DNA of 64,000 nt, taken from assembly GCA_028023455.1 (NCBI GenBank), contig JAQFVV010000012.1, positions 15,950,364-16,014,363 of the forward strand. The letters are read 5' to 3'. The stretch's first letter is position 1. Every line of letters begins with the position of its first letter. The notes under the pieces were generated by a model, which saw nothing but the letters and a program-made list of their open reading frames with translations, had not been told where the DNA came from and ran no database searches. This document shows positions 1 to 12,222 of the stretch, piece after piece. The DNA comes from Epiperipatus broadwayi. Its lineage: Eukaryota > Onychophora > Udeonychophora > Euonychophora > Peripatidae. The translations under genes were made by a program, and so were the position numbers.

Positions 1-2661
1 AATAAGTCAGGTTCTACTTTGGCAGCTATTGATTTAATATATCATGTCTGATGAAAACAGTGTTGCAAAATTTTAAATGAGATGCATTGCTAAATTCATT
101 GGATGTATGGGTGTTAGTCCGGACATGATGTAATCCTTGTTGATTATCTTTAGATTATTCACCAATAACATGAAATGTAAGACCTAACTTAACCTGCCAT
201 TTGCCAAAAAATATTTGCTCTGAGTTATGTATTTTGTTTAGTGAAGATCTGTCAAATGTAAGCATTTTCTTATTGAGGAATCCTGACATGAATTTACAGT
301 ACAGTGTAAACCAAGCTAAAGAATATTATTAAAAAAAATAAAAAAAATCTATAATGAGACGGATGCTTTGCTATATATCACAAAGTTATATATGTAGAAG
401 AATAGTTAAAACAATTTTACTTGTAAATTAATTCAGAAATTTTGCAATTTTAAATTATATTAAACATGTTATAAAAGTGGAGTCACATGTATATATGCAC
501 ACACACACAAATTGCTATAATAATTTTATTTACTAAAAGTAATTCAATTTTTTTTTATAAAAAAAATAAACTTTCTAAATAAATCTGTTATCTTTTGTAT
601 AAGATTATTTTAAACTTTGTATAACAATGCTTAATCTACAAATAAAAATTTAATCTGTTGTAATAAAAAGTTAACATGAAATGTAAAAATGTTGGATTTT
701 AAGTTCTATTTAATTGATTAAAAACCTGGCTATTTTGAGATGCTAATCTTCAAAGTTCTAGAAAAATTTATGTGGTAGAACAATATAACAAATGGATATA
801 AAAACTCAAATTTTTTGTTTCATTCAGAAAGCATGCAAGCTAGGCAGAAGCTATAGAGAAGCTATTCATTTATTAATTCAGTCTATTTAGATTCAAGCTA
901 GTCATTTATTAATTGACTGGATTCGACCAGGAGATTCTATTAGATTCTACTTAGAGATTTATTTGGGCAAGCAGCTTGCAGTGGTACAATGAATCGATCA
1001 ATTTTTCTTAGTGATGTTTTTCAAAATATGCTGGGCTAAGCATCTCACCAAGATGAATTCCATGCTCTGAGAAGATCATTCATCATTCAACATGTGAAAT
1101 CATAAATCTTTTGAAAGCTGACCTCCTAAAGTCAACCAACAAAGAACTTTCAACTGACTGCCCGGATAACTACAACTGGAAAATGGATAAAGGTAGCTAT
1201 CTCTTCAATAAACTGCAGGAAGCAAAAGCAAGAACTTAACAGTATGAACTTTTTTTATTTTTAAAATAAGCCACGGGTTGTTTTAAGTGTTTTCCTTTTG
1301 TATATGCACATTATTTTGTTTTGTTAGTTGTAATATTAGATTTAAATGTTTTTTTTATTTATGTATCTATTGATTGATATCATGTATATAAGTCATGTAC
1401 GACTGTTTTACTTTTCTTTTAGAGTACATTTGAATTTAAAATTTATTATGTTTAAAAAATATATATATTGTACCGTTTATTTATATATGGTACAAATATA
1501 TTGACATTTGAGAATATTTAAAAGCTAAAAAAAAAAAGTAGATTTAAAGATCTTTTAAATTTACGCATTTTAAATTTTTTTTTAGTTTGTATAATTTTTT
1601 TTTTTTTTAAAACGTACAATGAAAATTAAATTTTTCCTTCATATTTTTTTTATGTAATTAAAAATAAAATTTAAAATTGGAAAGAATAAAAGACACGCAA
1701 ATTACTAATCCAGATAAACTAAAAGAAAGAGAATTGCACATGCAGATTTCAATTAATAAAATCTTTCTAACTCCGATTAAAGATGGCGGAAATATGTTTA
1801 AAAAAAAAAAGACTTTGTAACTTAAATTTAAGAAAGAATGTACAAGATTATTTATCTTGTATGTTGATAAAAGGACAAAAGAAAATATGCGCAGAAGTCT
1901 GAAAACTGGATCTCTAGTATAAAAGGAAGATTACCAATGTGATCAGGGTCTTGTCTGTTTTTTCTTTTGTCTGGTCCTGGACCATGAAAGATCCAGGACC
2001 ATTCTATGCTGAAATAATTCATCATGCAGGAGTAGACTGAGGCTTTTGCTGACATCGTTCATGAAGACGTCCACCAGAAAAGCTTTCGCAACTAGCCTTT
2101 AGGATATACCAAGAACAAGTTAAAACCAATGATCATGAGCTCATTCTACCTCATGAAAAACCATGCATGGTAATCAACAATCTTCGTAAATTCGCTAAAC
2201 TTACCAGTAAACTATGATTAATTATTTCCGATTGTGACTAAATTGAGCTTATAATATAATCCTGATAGACATTAATTTTATTATTCAAGAGACTTTTATT
2301 TTAAAGAACTGTCTAGAAGAAATTTGAAAGTGAACTGTAATGGTTAAACGGTTTTTAATTGATTCATTCATGTCTGGATTAGCGTGCATGTATTCTTTCC
2401 AACTTATTAGTAATTTGTGTTTTTAATATTTGAATTTTTTAAAATAAAATATTTCTAATATCAACTATGCATTGTGCATTATTAATCATAGTTATTAAAT
2501 TTATTAAGGTTAGTTTATTAGGATTTGAGTATAATTTACCTTTGCCAATAGTTATTAACTAAGCCCCGGGTGTAATATTCTCTGAAAAATAACTAAGTTA
2601 CGGGAAATCATAACCTCGATCTTTTAGTTATTTGCGTCAAAATTATGGGATACGAGGAAGT
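1..2661. other. Anonymous A+T-rich stretch
   Basis: No gene recognised. Two islands have more balanced composition, 880-1240 and 1880-2216. The second includes a 50-codon open stretch on the plus strand (about 2067-2216, with QLAFRIYQEQVKTNDHELIL) that matches nothing I know, and a short hairpin GGTCCTGGACC ... GGTCC-type inverted repeat at 1972-2000. An upstream MRPL46 exon could lie here but I could not identify one. Confidence 0.3.
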
Positions 2662-2936
2662 TGATGTGATGTAATGTACTGTGTGGCTTCTCCTTAAATG
2701 AAGTCAAGAATATCTGAGCAATTATGTCCAGATAAACCTGTTAGCCACTTAATTTTCTATTCCCCACTCTATAAGTTTTCCCATATTCTGCTCCATCCCA
2801 TTTCCACAACATAATCTTTGTCAATTCTATAGTCTTTTTATCTAATTCCCTCTTATCTTTTCCCAAACCCAGCATAAAAAACAATAATTCACTTTCTGTA
2901 TAATCACTTTTTTCATATTTATTCTTCCATAACTAT
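2662..2936 (-). mobile_element. LINE 3' end fragment (5'-truncated copy 1)
   Basis: Reading the minus strand, this piece matches the last coding part and 3' UTR of the longer copies at 4057 and 24211. Shared blocks include CTGTTAGCCACTT (sense AAGTGGCTAACAG), TCCTTAAATGAAGTC, and the terminal GATGTGATG (sense CATCACATC). It starts at the same 3' terminus as the other two minus-strand copies and stops abruptly near 2936, the pattern left by target-primed reverse transcription with 5' truncation. It has no coding capacity. Confidence 0.85.
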
Positions 2937-4056
2937 GGCACCCTCTTATAAATTAAAACTAACTTTGTCAGCAATTCCAGTTGCAATAATTAGTAGGCAA
3001 TTTAGCTATGTTTTTTTTTAAATAGGAACGAGATATTCCTTTCTCCATAGCTTGATTAACTTTCACTTCATAGTGTGTAAAAGAAGGTCTACCAGAAACA
3101 ACCCAAACGTGAAAAATGTTACAATATATAACTGAAAGAAATTCTTTTCCTTGCATTGGTAATTTTGAATTTTAAAAGAGGTCTTAATTTTATAATAAGT
3201 ATTGTTATTGTAGAGTAATTCAATCCCGCTCCCCTTCTCTCTTAGAATATTTAAAACTTTTTTTTTAAGAAAAGAAGTTGGAAGATTAATCTCTCAGTAA
3301 AATCTTTTAAAGAAGATTGTAATAATGTTTAAAATTAACATTTTCTTTTGTGATTTGATTCTAGATTTACTAAAACACTTTAATGCTTATTCATCTACTT
3401 GTGTGTATTGACTTAAAAATTATCCATACATAGTCCATTGTTATATTAGGGATTTCTTTTACTTTGCCGGAATAGCCTCTGGTTTCCTGGACTGTCTACT
3501 GCCTTCATCACAGTCTATTTACCCTGGCATGGCCTGGTAGCTTCTCATGCTTCTCTAATGTTCAATAGCCCTTTTTAGTTTAATATAATCATTAGGTAGT
3601 ATTATATTGTTGCACACACAGGTCTTTATCGTTGGTGCATATATGCTTAAGCATTCAATGAGATAAAATTGCATATTTTATTTCTTTCTTAGTCATTCTC
3701 ACATATACTATACATCCTATGTTATAAAACACTTAAAAGATTATTTTAGTTATTAAAGTAATTGAATAGGGGATCAACCTAACAGCCAAAGCTGCCAAGA
3801 ATCAAGTACCCTTAAGACATTCATAGGTGCAATATTTTGATTTCTTAATGTTTCTTTTAATTTTACTAAACTTTACTATTATTATATTTATTTAATTTGG
3901 CTGATGTTTGTTTACTGTGTTTGTGTATCAATTGTTTAATAGTTATGAGTCTCATACTCTAAGCTGAGCTAGTGTCAGGGGCAGATAATTTATTTTATGT
4001 CAGGATGTTAACCATCATTAGTGAATATTCGGTTATCTCAAATAAATTTCCTAGGT

Positions 4057-5740
4057 GATATGATGTGATGCACTGAGACTTCTCCTTATAAAAAGTCAGT
4101 AATCTCTCAGCCACTATGTCCAGAGAAACCTGTTAGCCACTTTACTTTCCATTTCCATTCTCTACCCTAAGTTTTTTTCATATTCTTCTCTATCCTGCTC
4201 CAACCCATTTCCCCAACATAATCATTGCCAACTCCATTGCCTTTACCTCAAAATCTCCCTTATCTTTTCCCAAACCCAGCATAAAAACCAAGAAGCCACT
4301 TTCTGTATAATCATTTTGTTTATATTTATTCTTCCACAACTTCATTATTTATACCCACTTGGCTTTCAGACATTTACATTCTATTAATAGATGCTAATAT
4401 TTTCTATGCCTTCCTTACACATCTTGCAGACTAAATCACCCACATTTTTCCATTTATGTGTATATTCCCTTATTGCTAAAGATCCTGTTCAAGCTTTAAA
4501 TAGTAAACTACTTTCCTTGCTATTATCATAAATTAACTTGCACCTAATACTCTGTTTACTACTATATATATTTGGACTCTTTTAACTCTTCATGCTAGTT
4601 CTCCATCTCTCCAACTCCCTATTCTTTATTAATGCATCTATTCTTTTATCCCATTCCTTGCCACTGTAACACTCAAGAATTCTCCTGACACAATCATCCC
4701 ACCTTTTGTATAAGTATACTGACAACAAATTCTTTATCCTAATCTTCTGTATATCAGACTACTTTTCCCATCCATCTTCTTGCCTCCCCTTTACTCATAA
4801 CCCAATTAAATACTATTTTGGCTATTCTCTTATCGTCCATAAATTGTAATCTACTGAACATTTTCATTTTGCTTTTTGCATCTCTCATATAAAAACTTGA
4901 CCATCCCATTTCTCCTTGAATTGCTTCTTTTGCTGTCCACACATCTGCATCTAATGCATGCCCCTTTACTAATGCATAATGCATCATTACCATATGTTAA
5001 CCCTGCTATTGACACTCCCTTCCATATAATTCTAGCTACATTATATTTATTATATGAAAAACACTGATAATTTCTTTATCAGTTCCTTTCTTCGCTTTGC
5101 TTCATTTATCAAATTTTTCTTCCATTCAACCCAGCAATTTCTCTGATTACTTAAGATGATTTCCAAATAGTTATACCTATTCACCACACTTAACTTTATA
5201 CCCCCCCCCCAATAAAAGTTCTTTGTCTTCTCTTTCCCCAGCATTAATCAATATTACTTTTGATTTTTGTTCACTAAATTTAATCCCTATCTCTTCACCC
5301 ACCCTTGCACATGTCCTTAGCATAACTTCTATATCTTCCTTTCTTTCTGTGCATAAGAAGACATCATCTGCAAATAAAAGACTCGATAATGTATATACTC
5401 CCTTGCCACCTATTAAAGGTATCTCTATCTCTTTTCCCAGTCTTTCAATTGCGCTCTCCATTTCTCTCAAATACAACAAAAACAAAATAGGTGGCATAGG
5501 ACATCCTTGCCTTTAACTGATTCTATATTCTCTAATTGATATGCATAGTGATTATTTTCATATAATCTCTTAATAATATCCACTAAAGCTCCACCCATTC
5601 CCAAATTTACTAAACTTGCCCATAATCTATTTCTATTTACTATATCATATGCCTTCTCTATATCTATAAAAACCCTACTGTCTACCTGTATTTCTAATCA
5701 TATCTATAAGTTGTGTAACTACAAATAAACTATGTCCTAT
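4057..5740 (-). mobile_element. LINE copy 2, 3' half (RT C-terminal part to 3' end)
   Basis: The 3' half of a near full-length non-LTR retrotransposon on the minus strand. From high to low coordinate it encodes the reverse transcriptase palm with LLFADDVFLC (motif C, two catalytic Asp) near 5360-5400, the following YNYLEIIL motif-E-like block near 5160, a thumb segment containing GEMGWSSFYMRDAK near 4890, and a 3' UTR ending in CATCACATCA near 4060. It carries several frameshifts and stops and a C10 run at 5201-5210. The reading continues across the insertion at 5741-8310 into the 5' half at 8315; the two parts were one element. Confidence 0.9.
5177..5497 (-). pseudogene. LINE reverse transcriptase motif B-C fragment
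   Basis: Minus-strand frame with MPPILFLLYLREMESAIERL (end of motif B), then TLSSLLFADDVFLCTERKED (motif C, FADD) and GIKFSEQKSKVILIN (motif D). The FADD pair is the metal-binding catalytic dyad of LINE reverse transcriptases and is intact here, whereas the plus-strand copy has a frameshift at this point. The preceding motif A and the LRQGC part of motif B lie just upstream (5516-5740) in other frames with stops. Confidence 0.85.
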
Positions 5741-8310
5741 TGAAACAGTAAGATTCGTATTCGAATCTTAAGTTTCACCTTTTTCTGTCGTCTCTCACTG
5801 ACCGGTCTATCCCGCCCAAATTTAAACTTTTTGGTATCGAATTGTGTGTATAGCAATATTAAAAATGTATAAATATATGTAGAATTCAACATAAACACGC
5901 ACACATTTCGATCTCAAATTAAACGCAATAAATAGGGATAAAATAATATAATTTAGATTTCTTTTAGTTATATAATTTTGTATAATTTTAATCATTTATT
6001 TTGGATTATAAAGTTCGTATTTATGTTTAAATTTCATTTAATAATAATTCTAAAAAAATCTGATGTAATATTTAATTAAAAGTTAAAATAATCTTATGTT
6101 TCCTTTTTGGCTTTGAAATTTAAAAGCATCGGTCAGTGATAGATAATAGATTAATTAAAGAAAAATTCCCCAAAGTATAATTAGTAAATGTAAAATGTAA
6201 ACAATAGAAAGGCAGCTTTCTTTAATTAAAAACCAACAAAATGTGTTGATTATCCTCAGGGCAGATTAAGTAGAACCTAAAATATCTTAACAAAAATGTG
6301 AGAGATCAAGATAAAAAAAGGAGGCCATCTTAGACTTGCTGGAGACATTCACTTAAACTTTAGCTTTGCTCTCGATCACTGAGAGTCTCCAAAAATAATA
6401 AAATAATTTGTTCCTGCCAAGGTATGACCGAGTAAAGCACCTAGATTATTCTCCATCGGGAGATGGCCTATCGGATGCTGAACTTTCCATTGCCCGTCAT
6501 AAATTCACCATGAAGATCTGCTGCCTGAAATGAATGAGAAAGCTGCTGCTGCCATGAAATTAAATGAATATCTAAATACAAGAAAGAATTGCCACTCGTG
6601 AACTTTTTGCTGCTAAACTAATGGAATCAGAAAACTTCTTATAAAACAGGTACCTGTCTGTGTTCAAACTCTAGAGTACTCTAATAATATGCTATAGCTT
6701 TTCTTCATACTACTTATCTAAATTGTAAAATGTAAAAACTATCATTTGTATAACTAAAATTGAATAATTAATTTAATGTGTAAATTTTTCTAATAATCTA
6801 GCTTACCTCACTCTATCTTTCTTGGGTGCGTATTTCTATAATCTACATTTTTATCTATAGTTATTATTTAATTATTGCATGCTCATAATTGTCTCAATTT
6901 TCAAAGTTTAAATCTATGATCGCTTGAAACAATGAATGCGTGTCAAATTTTCATTAATATTTACTTTCCTTAATAACTTCACTTTCATATAAATCGACAC
7001 GCATTCAGTGCATCATTTATTGTAATGCAGGGTCTACTACTTCGCAAATGGCTGGCATATTAGTTGTAATAACTCCCAGTATATATATGTTTTGTATTTA
7101 TTAAATCTAATGAATAATTCTAGAAAATCACATTTCTTTGAGAGTCACCAGAGTTCTTTAGTAAATGTTGGTAATGTAGGGCCGAGTCAGAAATCTATTT
7201 AAATCTCATCATAATCGTTTATACAGTATACATGTGTTACGTTTTAGAGACGCGATGACCCATTCCGCCATGAAATTTCCGGATTCTTCAGGGTTGAAAT
7301 TAACCCCAGTCGTCCTACACAAGCGGGCATAATGGGTGCTCCCGTGGGATTTGACAATGTCATGCAGCCAGCTGGCAAATTGCGACACGTACCGCTTGTC
7401 CCTGGTTATGCTTATGTGACACCTTACTTCGTCGGGTCGAGGCAGAGACCAGCCCGACATTCTTATAAACCGATTCGCGGCATTGCAGTTTCAATATACT
7501 GCCATTCCATATCTCCTTTCTAAAGCGTACCACGTGTTCCTTTACTCAATTCTATTATTCTATATATCACTCCGCCTCTGCATTATCTTCGTAATTCACT
7601 CTCAAATAAATGTTTGCCCTTAGTTATAAATAAATATTTTAATTAAATAAATATATGTCTGCCATTACTCTTATAACCCATACTTTAGACTCTTGCATTG
7701 CAAAGGTATAAATCCCTCCAGGCATGCATTAGAAATACTTACTCGAAAATTTTAGGTAGCTAGATTACACCTTCAAATAAGTGAATTCCTTTTGTAAACA
7801 TTACAGTATCGGAAATGCCGCTACTGAAATCCTCAATATAAAATAATGTCTAAATAAATAAATGTATTCTTTAAATTATAATCATGTCGCAAATTCCGCT
7901 ACTGAAGCTTTGAATCCCTAAAATATTATTAGTAAATGATTGTCTTCTTAAAATGTGTTAATAAATAATTTTAAACTATATGTCTGCATTTACATTTCAT
8001 TTATTCGATACCCATTCTATATAATATTTCCTCGATTATGTAAATATGAATGTTTAATTGATATTAGTTTGATTATTGGCTAACTCGAGAATAAAATCAT
8101 GAGTCTCTTGCATATCCCTGACCACCGTGCCTAAGGAAATATTTACTAATGTCGCATCAGATGCGTTGTTTCATGGGTGGTATTGTGGAACCGATAAACT
8201 ATGTTCGAACTCAGTACCACGGGTGGCTTCACTACTCGATGGTGCTGCTGTTCTGTATGGTGGTCGAATTCTGCACTATGTTTACGAGTCATACGTTTCT
8301 GACTGTTACA
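5741..8310. mobile_element. 2.57-kb insertion with TG...CA inverted termini and CTAT duplication, nested in LINE
   Basis: Element splitting LINE copy 2. The left border is CCTAT|TGAAACAGTAAG and the right border GACTGTTACA|CTATATGCC. The termini are imperfect inverted repeats: 5' TGAAACAGTAAGATTCG against TGTAACAGTCAGAAACG, 13 of 17 matching. CTAT is present on both sides and only once in the homologous uninterrupted site of the plus-strand LINE (reverse complement of 45990-46030), so it is a 4-bp target-site duplication. No transposase or pol is recognisable. TG...CA ends with a 4-bp duplication fit either a solo LTR or a non-autonomous Ginger-like DNA transposon; I cannot decide which. Confidence 0.82.
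7209..7485 (-). CDS. Unidentified open stretch inside the 5741-8310 insertion
   Basis: Minus-strand open stretch of about 92 codons (an internal ATG at 7460) with visibly higher G+C than its surroundings. It encodes segments such as SLPRPDEVRCHISITRDKRY and FASWLHDIVKSHGS and ends in RNTCILYKRL. I do not recognise the family. Its composition, unlike the A+T-rich remainder of the element, could mean a fragment of an element-encoded protein or a captured host exon. It has no clear splice sites and may be fortuitous. Confidence 0.25.
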
Positions 8311-8314
8311 CTAT

Positions 8315-8758
8315 ATGCCTATCTGATTGAAATCCTCCTTGAATTCCCCCCACTATATTATTTTCTTCCATCCATTTTGTGACCCTTCTAGCCACCATAT
8401 ATGCGAAAACTTTATATAACACTGACATTACTGCTATTGGTCTATAATTGTTTAACTTTCTATGATCCTTACCCTTTCTTTTAAATAGTAGTCTTACTCT
8501 TATATTACTCCAACTATCCGGAAAAACTCTCTTCTGTGCCATCTTATTAAAACATGGTAATATGTTTAACTTTGCATTATTTCCTAAATTCACCATCACC
8601 TCTGCTGCCCATTCATCTAAACCTCTTGCCTTTCCACTTTTCAATTTCTTTCTTGCCTCATTCATTTCATTTTCTGTAAATCTAATATTTTCATTACTAT
8701 ATGCTTTCATGTTTGTTATCACTTTGTCCTTCACATCTAACATCTTTTCTATAACCAT
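8315..8758 (-). pseudogene. LINE reverse transcriptase N-terminal fragment
   Basis: An open minus-strand stretch corresponding to RT blocks 0-2 of the LINE ORF2. It contains the segment RFTENEMNEARKKLKSGKA, then GLDEWAAEVM (the P-G-x-D-x-I-x-x-E-like entry motif), KRKGKDHRKLNNYRPIAVM (N-Y-R-P-I block) and a region ending GGFQSDRH just before the insertion boundary. In the plus-strand copy the same frame runs directly into FIDIEKAYDRV (motif A); here that step is cut by the 5741-8310 element. The fragment cannot be functional. Confidence 0.85.
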
Positions 8759-10322
8759 TACATACTTATTTAAAGATTGTCTCTAATTATCCTCTAGAGC
8801 TACTCTCTATTCCTTCATCATCTAGTAATACTATTTCTCTCTCCCTTATATTCCTTCTTCTAATGTATTTCCAAATTTTTTTTACTCTTATCTCTTCCAT
8901 TTTTATTAATATCCTCCAACAATTTACTATTTAATTTCATTCTCTCTATATAATTATCTATCATAGCCAACTTTTTTTCTTTTTAATACTTTTCCCATTT
9001 AACAGTAACATCTTTTTCACTTTCTTTGTTCTTAATAGCACACTTATATTCTCTGCATGCTTTTTCCCTCTCTTTTACACTTTTACTCACTCTCACTTTC
9101 CTATTGCTTTTATTCTTCTGAATATTCTCACCTAAAACTCTATTTGCTACTTTTTCTATTTTACCACATCAGTTGTTATATTCACCCCCAACCAACACTT
9201 CCATGATTTCTTCAACGTTTATTTTATATTCTTCTAACTTATTCTTATCATTCATTCTCTATCCACATCTTTCATCATCCGTTCTACTTTTGTTACTATT
9301 TTCCATCACATTACTAAACATTTCTATTATAATGAAATTATGATCATTATTACATTCTCTCTCTTCATTATCAAATACTTTAATTTTCCGTACTTTATTT
9401 ATTCCCTCTTTTTTTACTAATACATAATATATTGTGTGAACTGTATTATTCCTAGATCATGTGTACTGGCCCTCATAAATATTTGACAAATTCCCAATGC
9501 TCAAATTCATTCTCTGACAAATATTCTCCAAAAACTGTCCATTCTTGTTATCTACATCATCAATTTCTTCAATATACCCATTCATATCCCCTATAACCAT
9601 TATTCCCCCCCCCCTTTTTTTTTTTTGAAACTCTGCATATCCTTTAACTAGGCACTCATATATTCTATTGTTTCATTCCATTATAATTTGACTATCTCTA
9701 GTGGCTATATATACTATAACCACCATCCATTCTTGTCTTCCTAACCTTATCTCAAACAACAAATATTTTTGATGTTAACAAATATTTTTTTGACATAACT
9801 CCTATATCACTATCTCTTTTTCTTTTCTATTATACCCTGCCTTACCAAGTCTTCCATTATAGGTTCTTAGATGTTTTTTCACTTCTTCTCTTAGATGTTT
9901 TTTCACTGCTGCTAGTACCGCAAGCTCTTCATCTTTAACTACTTTGTTTATTTCCAGTCGCTTCTCTGGTCTCCTATCCCCTTGCATATTCAAATATCCA
10001 ATTTAACAATTTTTTCTTTCCTAACTATTCTTTTATAAATTCTTTTGACTCTTTCTTCTCCATTACATTTATGAATAACTTGCTTACCATTAATTTTACA
10101 GACCCATTCCCTCTCCACATCTACATTTATATCTAAATCAGCTATCTTCTGTTTATTTCTCACATCCTATCCATTCTTCTTCTTTCTGATAACACTACAA
10201 TTTAAAACTCCACCCCCATTTACAAGTTTCCCAAACTATATTCTTTATAAATCAAACTCCTTAATACTTTACTTCCTTGTTTTGCTAAGTGTAATCCATC
10301 TTTATTATATAACTCCCTCTTA

Positions 10323-10893
10323 CTAATAAAAAAAAAATCTCACCACATCTACAAACAAAACATCATTTCTGACACACAATTTTTTCAATTTATCATTTAT
10401 AGAACATGGGCTATCTAATATATACCTATTGTCAAATCTTGATAATAATCCAACTCTTCCTATTCTTCCTTTAATCTTACTCAAATTCCTAATCAATGCT
10501 ATGTACTCATCCATTACTCTCTCTGAAGGTCTGACAAATGATTTCTCCTTACCATAACATACACATCTCTACTTCCTTAACTCCAGGCAGATATATTCTT
10601 ACATACTTGTTTCTATTTTTCCTTGCAATTACATTTCCACATTCTCTAATTAGTGAATCTCCTATCAATATTGTCTCATAGTTTACTTTCCCTACATTAT
10701 CTGTAACATTCTCTTCCACTTTCTGGACTTCCTTAGCTATTTCTTCTTTATCGTTTCTATTCAATAATTCTTTTAACTGCTCATACTTCGTCTCTAATAA
10801 TTTTAATTTTACTTCTACATCCTTTACCTCTTCCTCTATCTTACTTATTCTTTGGCTAACCATCTCCGTGGCACTATTTATTTTTCCATCCAT
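10323..10893 (-). pseudogene. LINE ORF1 remnant: coiled coil plus GDSL/SGNH esterase-like domain
   Basis: Minus-strand fragments of the LINE ORF1. The frame 10893-10549 gives a heptad-like charged segment (ISKIEEEVKDVEVKLKLLE) followed by TILIGDSLIRECG, the serine-containing block I of the SGNH/GDSL hydrolase fold, then YVRIYLPGVKEVEM. After a frame change, 10514-10323 gives MDEYIALIRNLSKIKGRIG and SRFDNRYILDSPCSINDKL, the middle of the same domain. The homologous region in the plus-strand copy also preserves the C-terminal DGLHLG block. Esterase-type ORF1 domains are known from CR1/L2-group LINEs; activity here is lost. Confidence 0.8.
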
Positions 10894-11867
10894 ATATCTG
10901 ATGTCACTCCACTAAAAGCATACTCTATCCTATCTTCTTCAACTACATTATGCTCCATTTCTCCTGATTTTCTCTTTAAACTATCTACACTTCAAAACCC
11001 CTTTTCCACCTCTTTTATCACATTTACACACTGTCTACATCGCCATAAACCTGTTACATCATTTTTAATCTTAAGCAAATGAAATGATAAACCTCATCAC
11101 ATATACTACACTCTACCACAGCATGCCTAATATATGCATTGTGGAATACAAGTCCCCTACTCTATATTTAATTTTATGCTTCCTCTCCTCTTCAAACTCC
11201 TTTATAGAAAAGAGAAAAACTTTATTTTTTTTCAATGGCAATCGATAAACACGTGTTCTCCAACCTAAGGCCTCAAAACACTATCTTCTTTCTCAAATAA
11301 GTCACTTACTTTCTTAAATTAAAAAAAATTATTTAGTAACAAAATTACTAAAAACCAACTAATCTTACATACAACTTAGATATAAAGCCTCTTATACTAA
11401 TACCACCACAACAAAAAAAAAAAAATTTTTTTTTTCACTTCAATACTTAAAATGGTGTAACGAAACACTTTCCAAACTTTATCAAAATTCTTCCGATCTT
11501 TCTAAATTCTATCTATCTATCTTGACCCCAATTTTCTTTCCATGTCCACACAGCAAACACACAATATTCATAGAAATCATTTTCTTGAAAATAATTGCAA
11601 AAAATATATATAAACTTTAACTTATCTTGCAGAGCAAAATAGCCACATCAGTGCAGCAAGTCAGTCAAGTCTAGGTTCATTATTCTTAATGCTGGTGAGG
11701 ATCCGGTACAATAGGAATGAACAATATGATTCAAAATAAATAAAAGGAAGAACCAAAAGAAAGCAGAAAAATGTTGAGCTCAATAAAAAGACTTTACAAA
11801 AGAATTATTGTTTTAATTACTTGTGTATTTTGCATTTTATATCATCATTACAATCAAATAATTGCTG

Positions 11868-12205
11868 TAGAGTCATAGATCACATGACCCAATTCTTTTA
11901 AGCTTGTAAGATATAAGCAATGAGCATTGCCAATTGCTCAACAAGCTTTGTGATAAATGCTTAGTCAGAGAAAGCATTTAAAATATCTCTGTCAGGACCC
12001 CCCCCAAACCTTTGACCAATGGTTTCGTGCTTTGGCACTCCTCAGAGAGGCGATAGGGTAGCTTCAGACACTAGATCTAAAAATACTAACCCAAAGCAAG
12101 CAATTATCTAAAAGTTATCTATTGAGTGGAAAATCTGAAATTTTCAGACACCTATATGTCTTCAAACCCAGCTATCCCACTCAAATAGCTATATGGGGCT
12201 GAGAG
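11868..12205. repeat. Palindromic-family repeat, first unit
   Basis: A direct copy of the sequence that forms the arm of the adjacent palindrome: AGTCATAGATCACATGACCC, TTTTAAGCTTGTAAGATATA and CAATTGCTCAACAAGC. It continues into AAAGCATTTAAAATATCTCT, a C8 run at 11998-12005, GGTTTCGTGCTTTGGCACTC, CAGACACTAGATCTAAAA and CCCAGCTATCCCACTCAAAT. The second part is shared with the elements at 22104-22592 and 24440-24620, so this is a family of non-autonomous repeats. Confidence 0.75.
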
Positions 12206-12222
12206 ATCTTCAGCCAAACCAT

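Larger units (their letters stand above)
8311..11600 (-). mobile_element. LINE copy 2, 5' half (5' UTR, ORF1, endonuclease, RT N-terminus)
   Basis: The 5' half of the minus-strand LINE interrupted at 5741-8310. From high to low coordinate: 5' UTR (to about 11100), ORF1 remnant (about 11090-10200) with a coiled coil (QRISKIEEEVKDVEVKLKLL) and the esterase-like block ETILIGDSLIRE at about 10660-10690, then ORF2 with an AP-endonuclease remnant (NMQGDRRPEKRLE near 9960) and the RT N-terminal region at 8758-8315 (KARGLDEWAAEVM and LNNYRPIAVM). Many frames are broken and a C10T12 slippage tract lies at 9605-9626. The 5' limit near 11600 is approximate, judged from similarity to the plus-strand copy upstream of its ORF1. 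Confidence 0.88.

Noticed and set aside
5223-5516. 97-codon plus-strand ORF
   Set aside because: Shadow of the minus-strand LINE reverse transcriptase, which has the FADD motif; the plus frame has no recognisable content.
7332-7523. Plus-strand ORF opposite the 7209-7485 stretch
   Set aside because: It overlaps the minus-strand frame in a G+C-richer block. Both frames are open because of composition and neither has a known motif; I kept only the longer minus frame, at low confidence.
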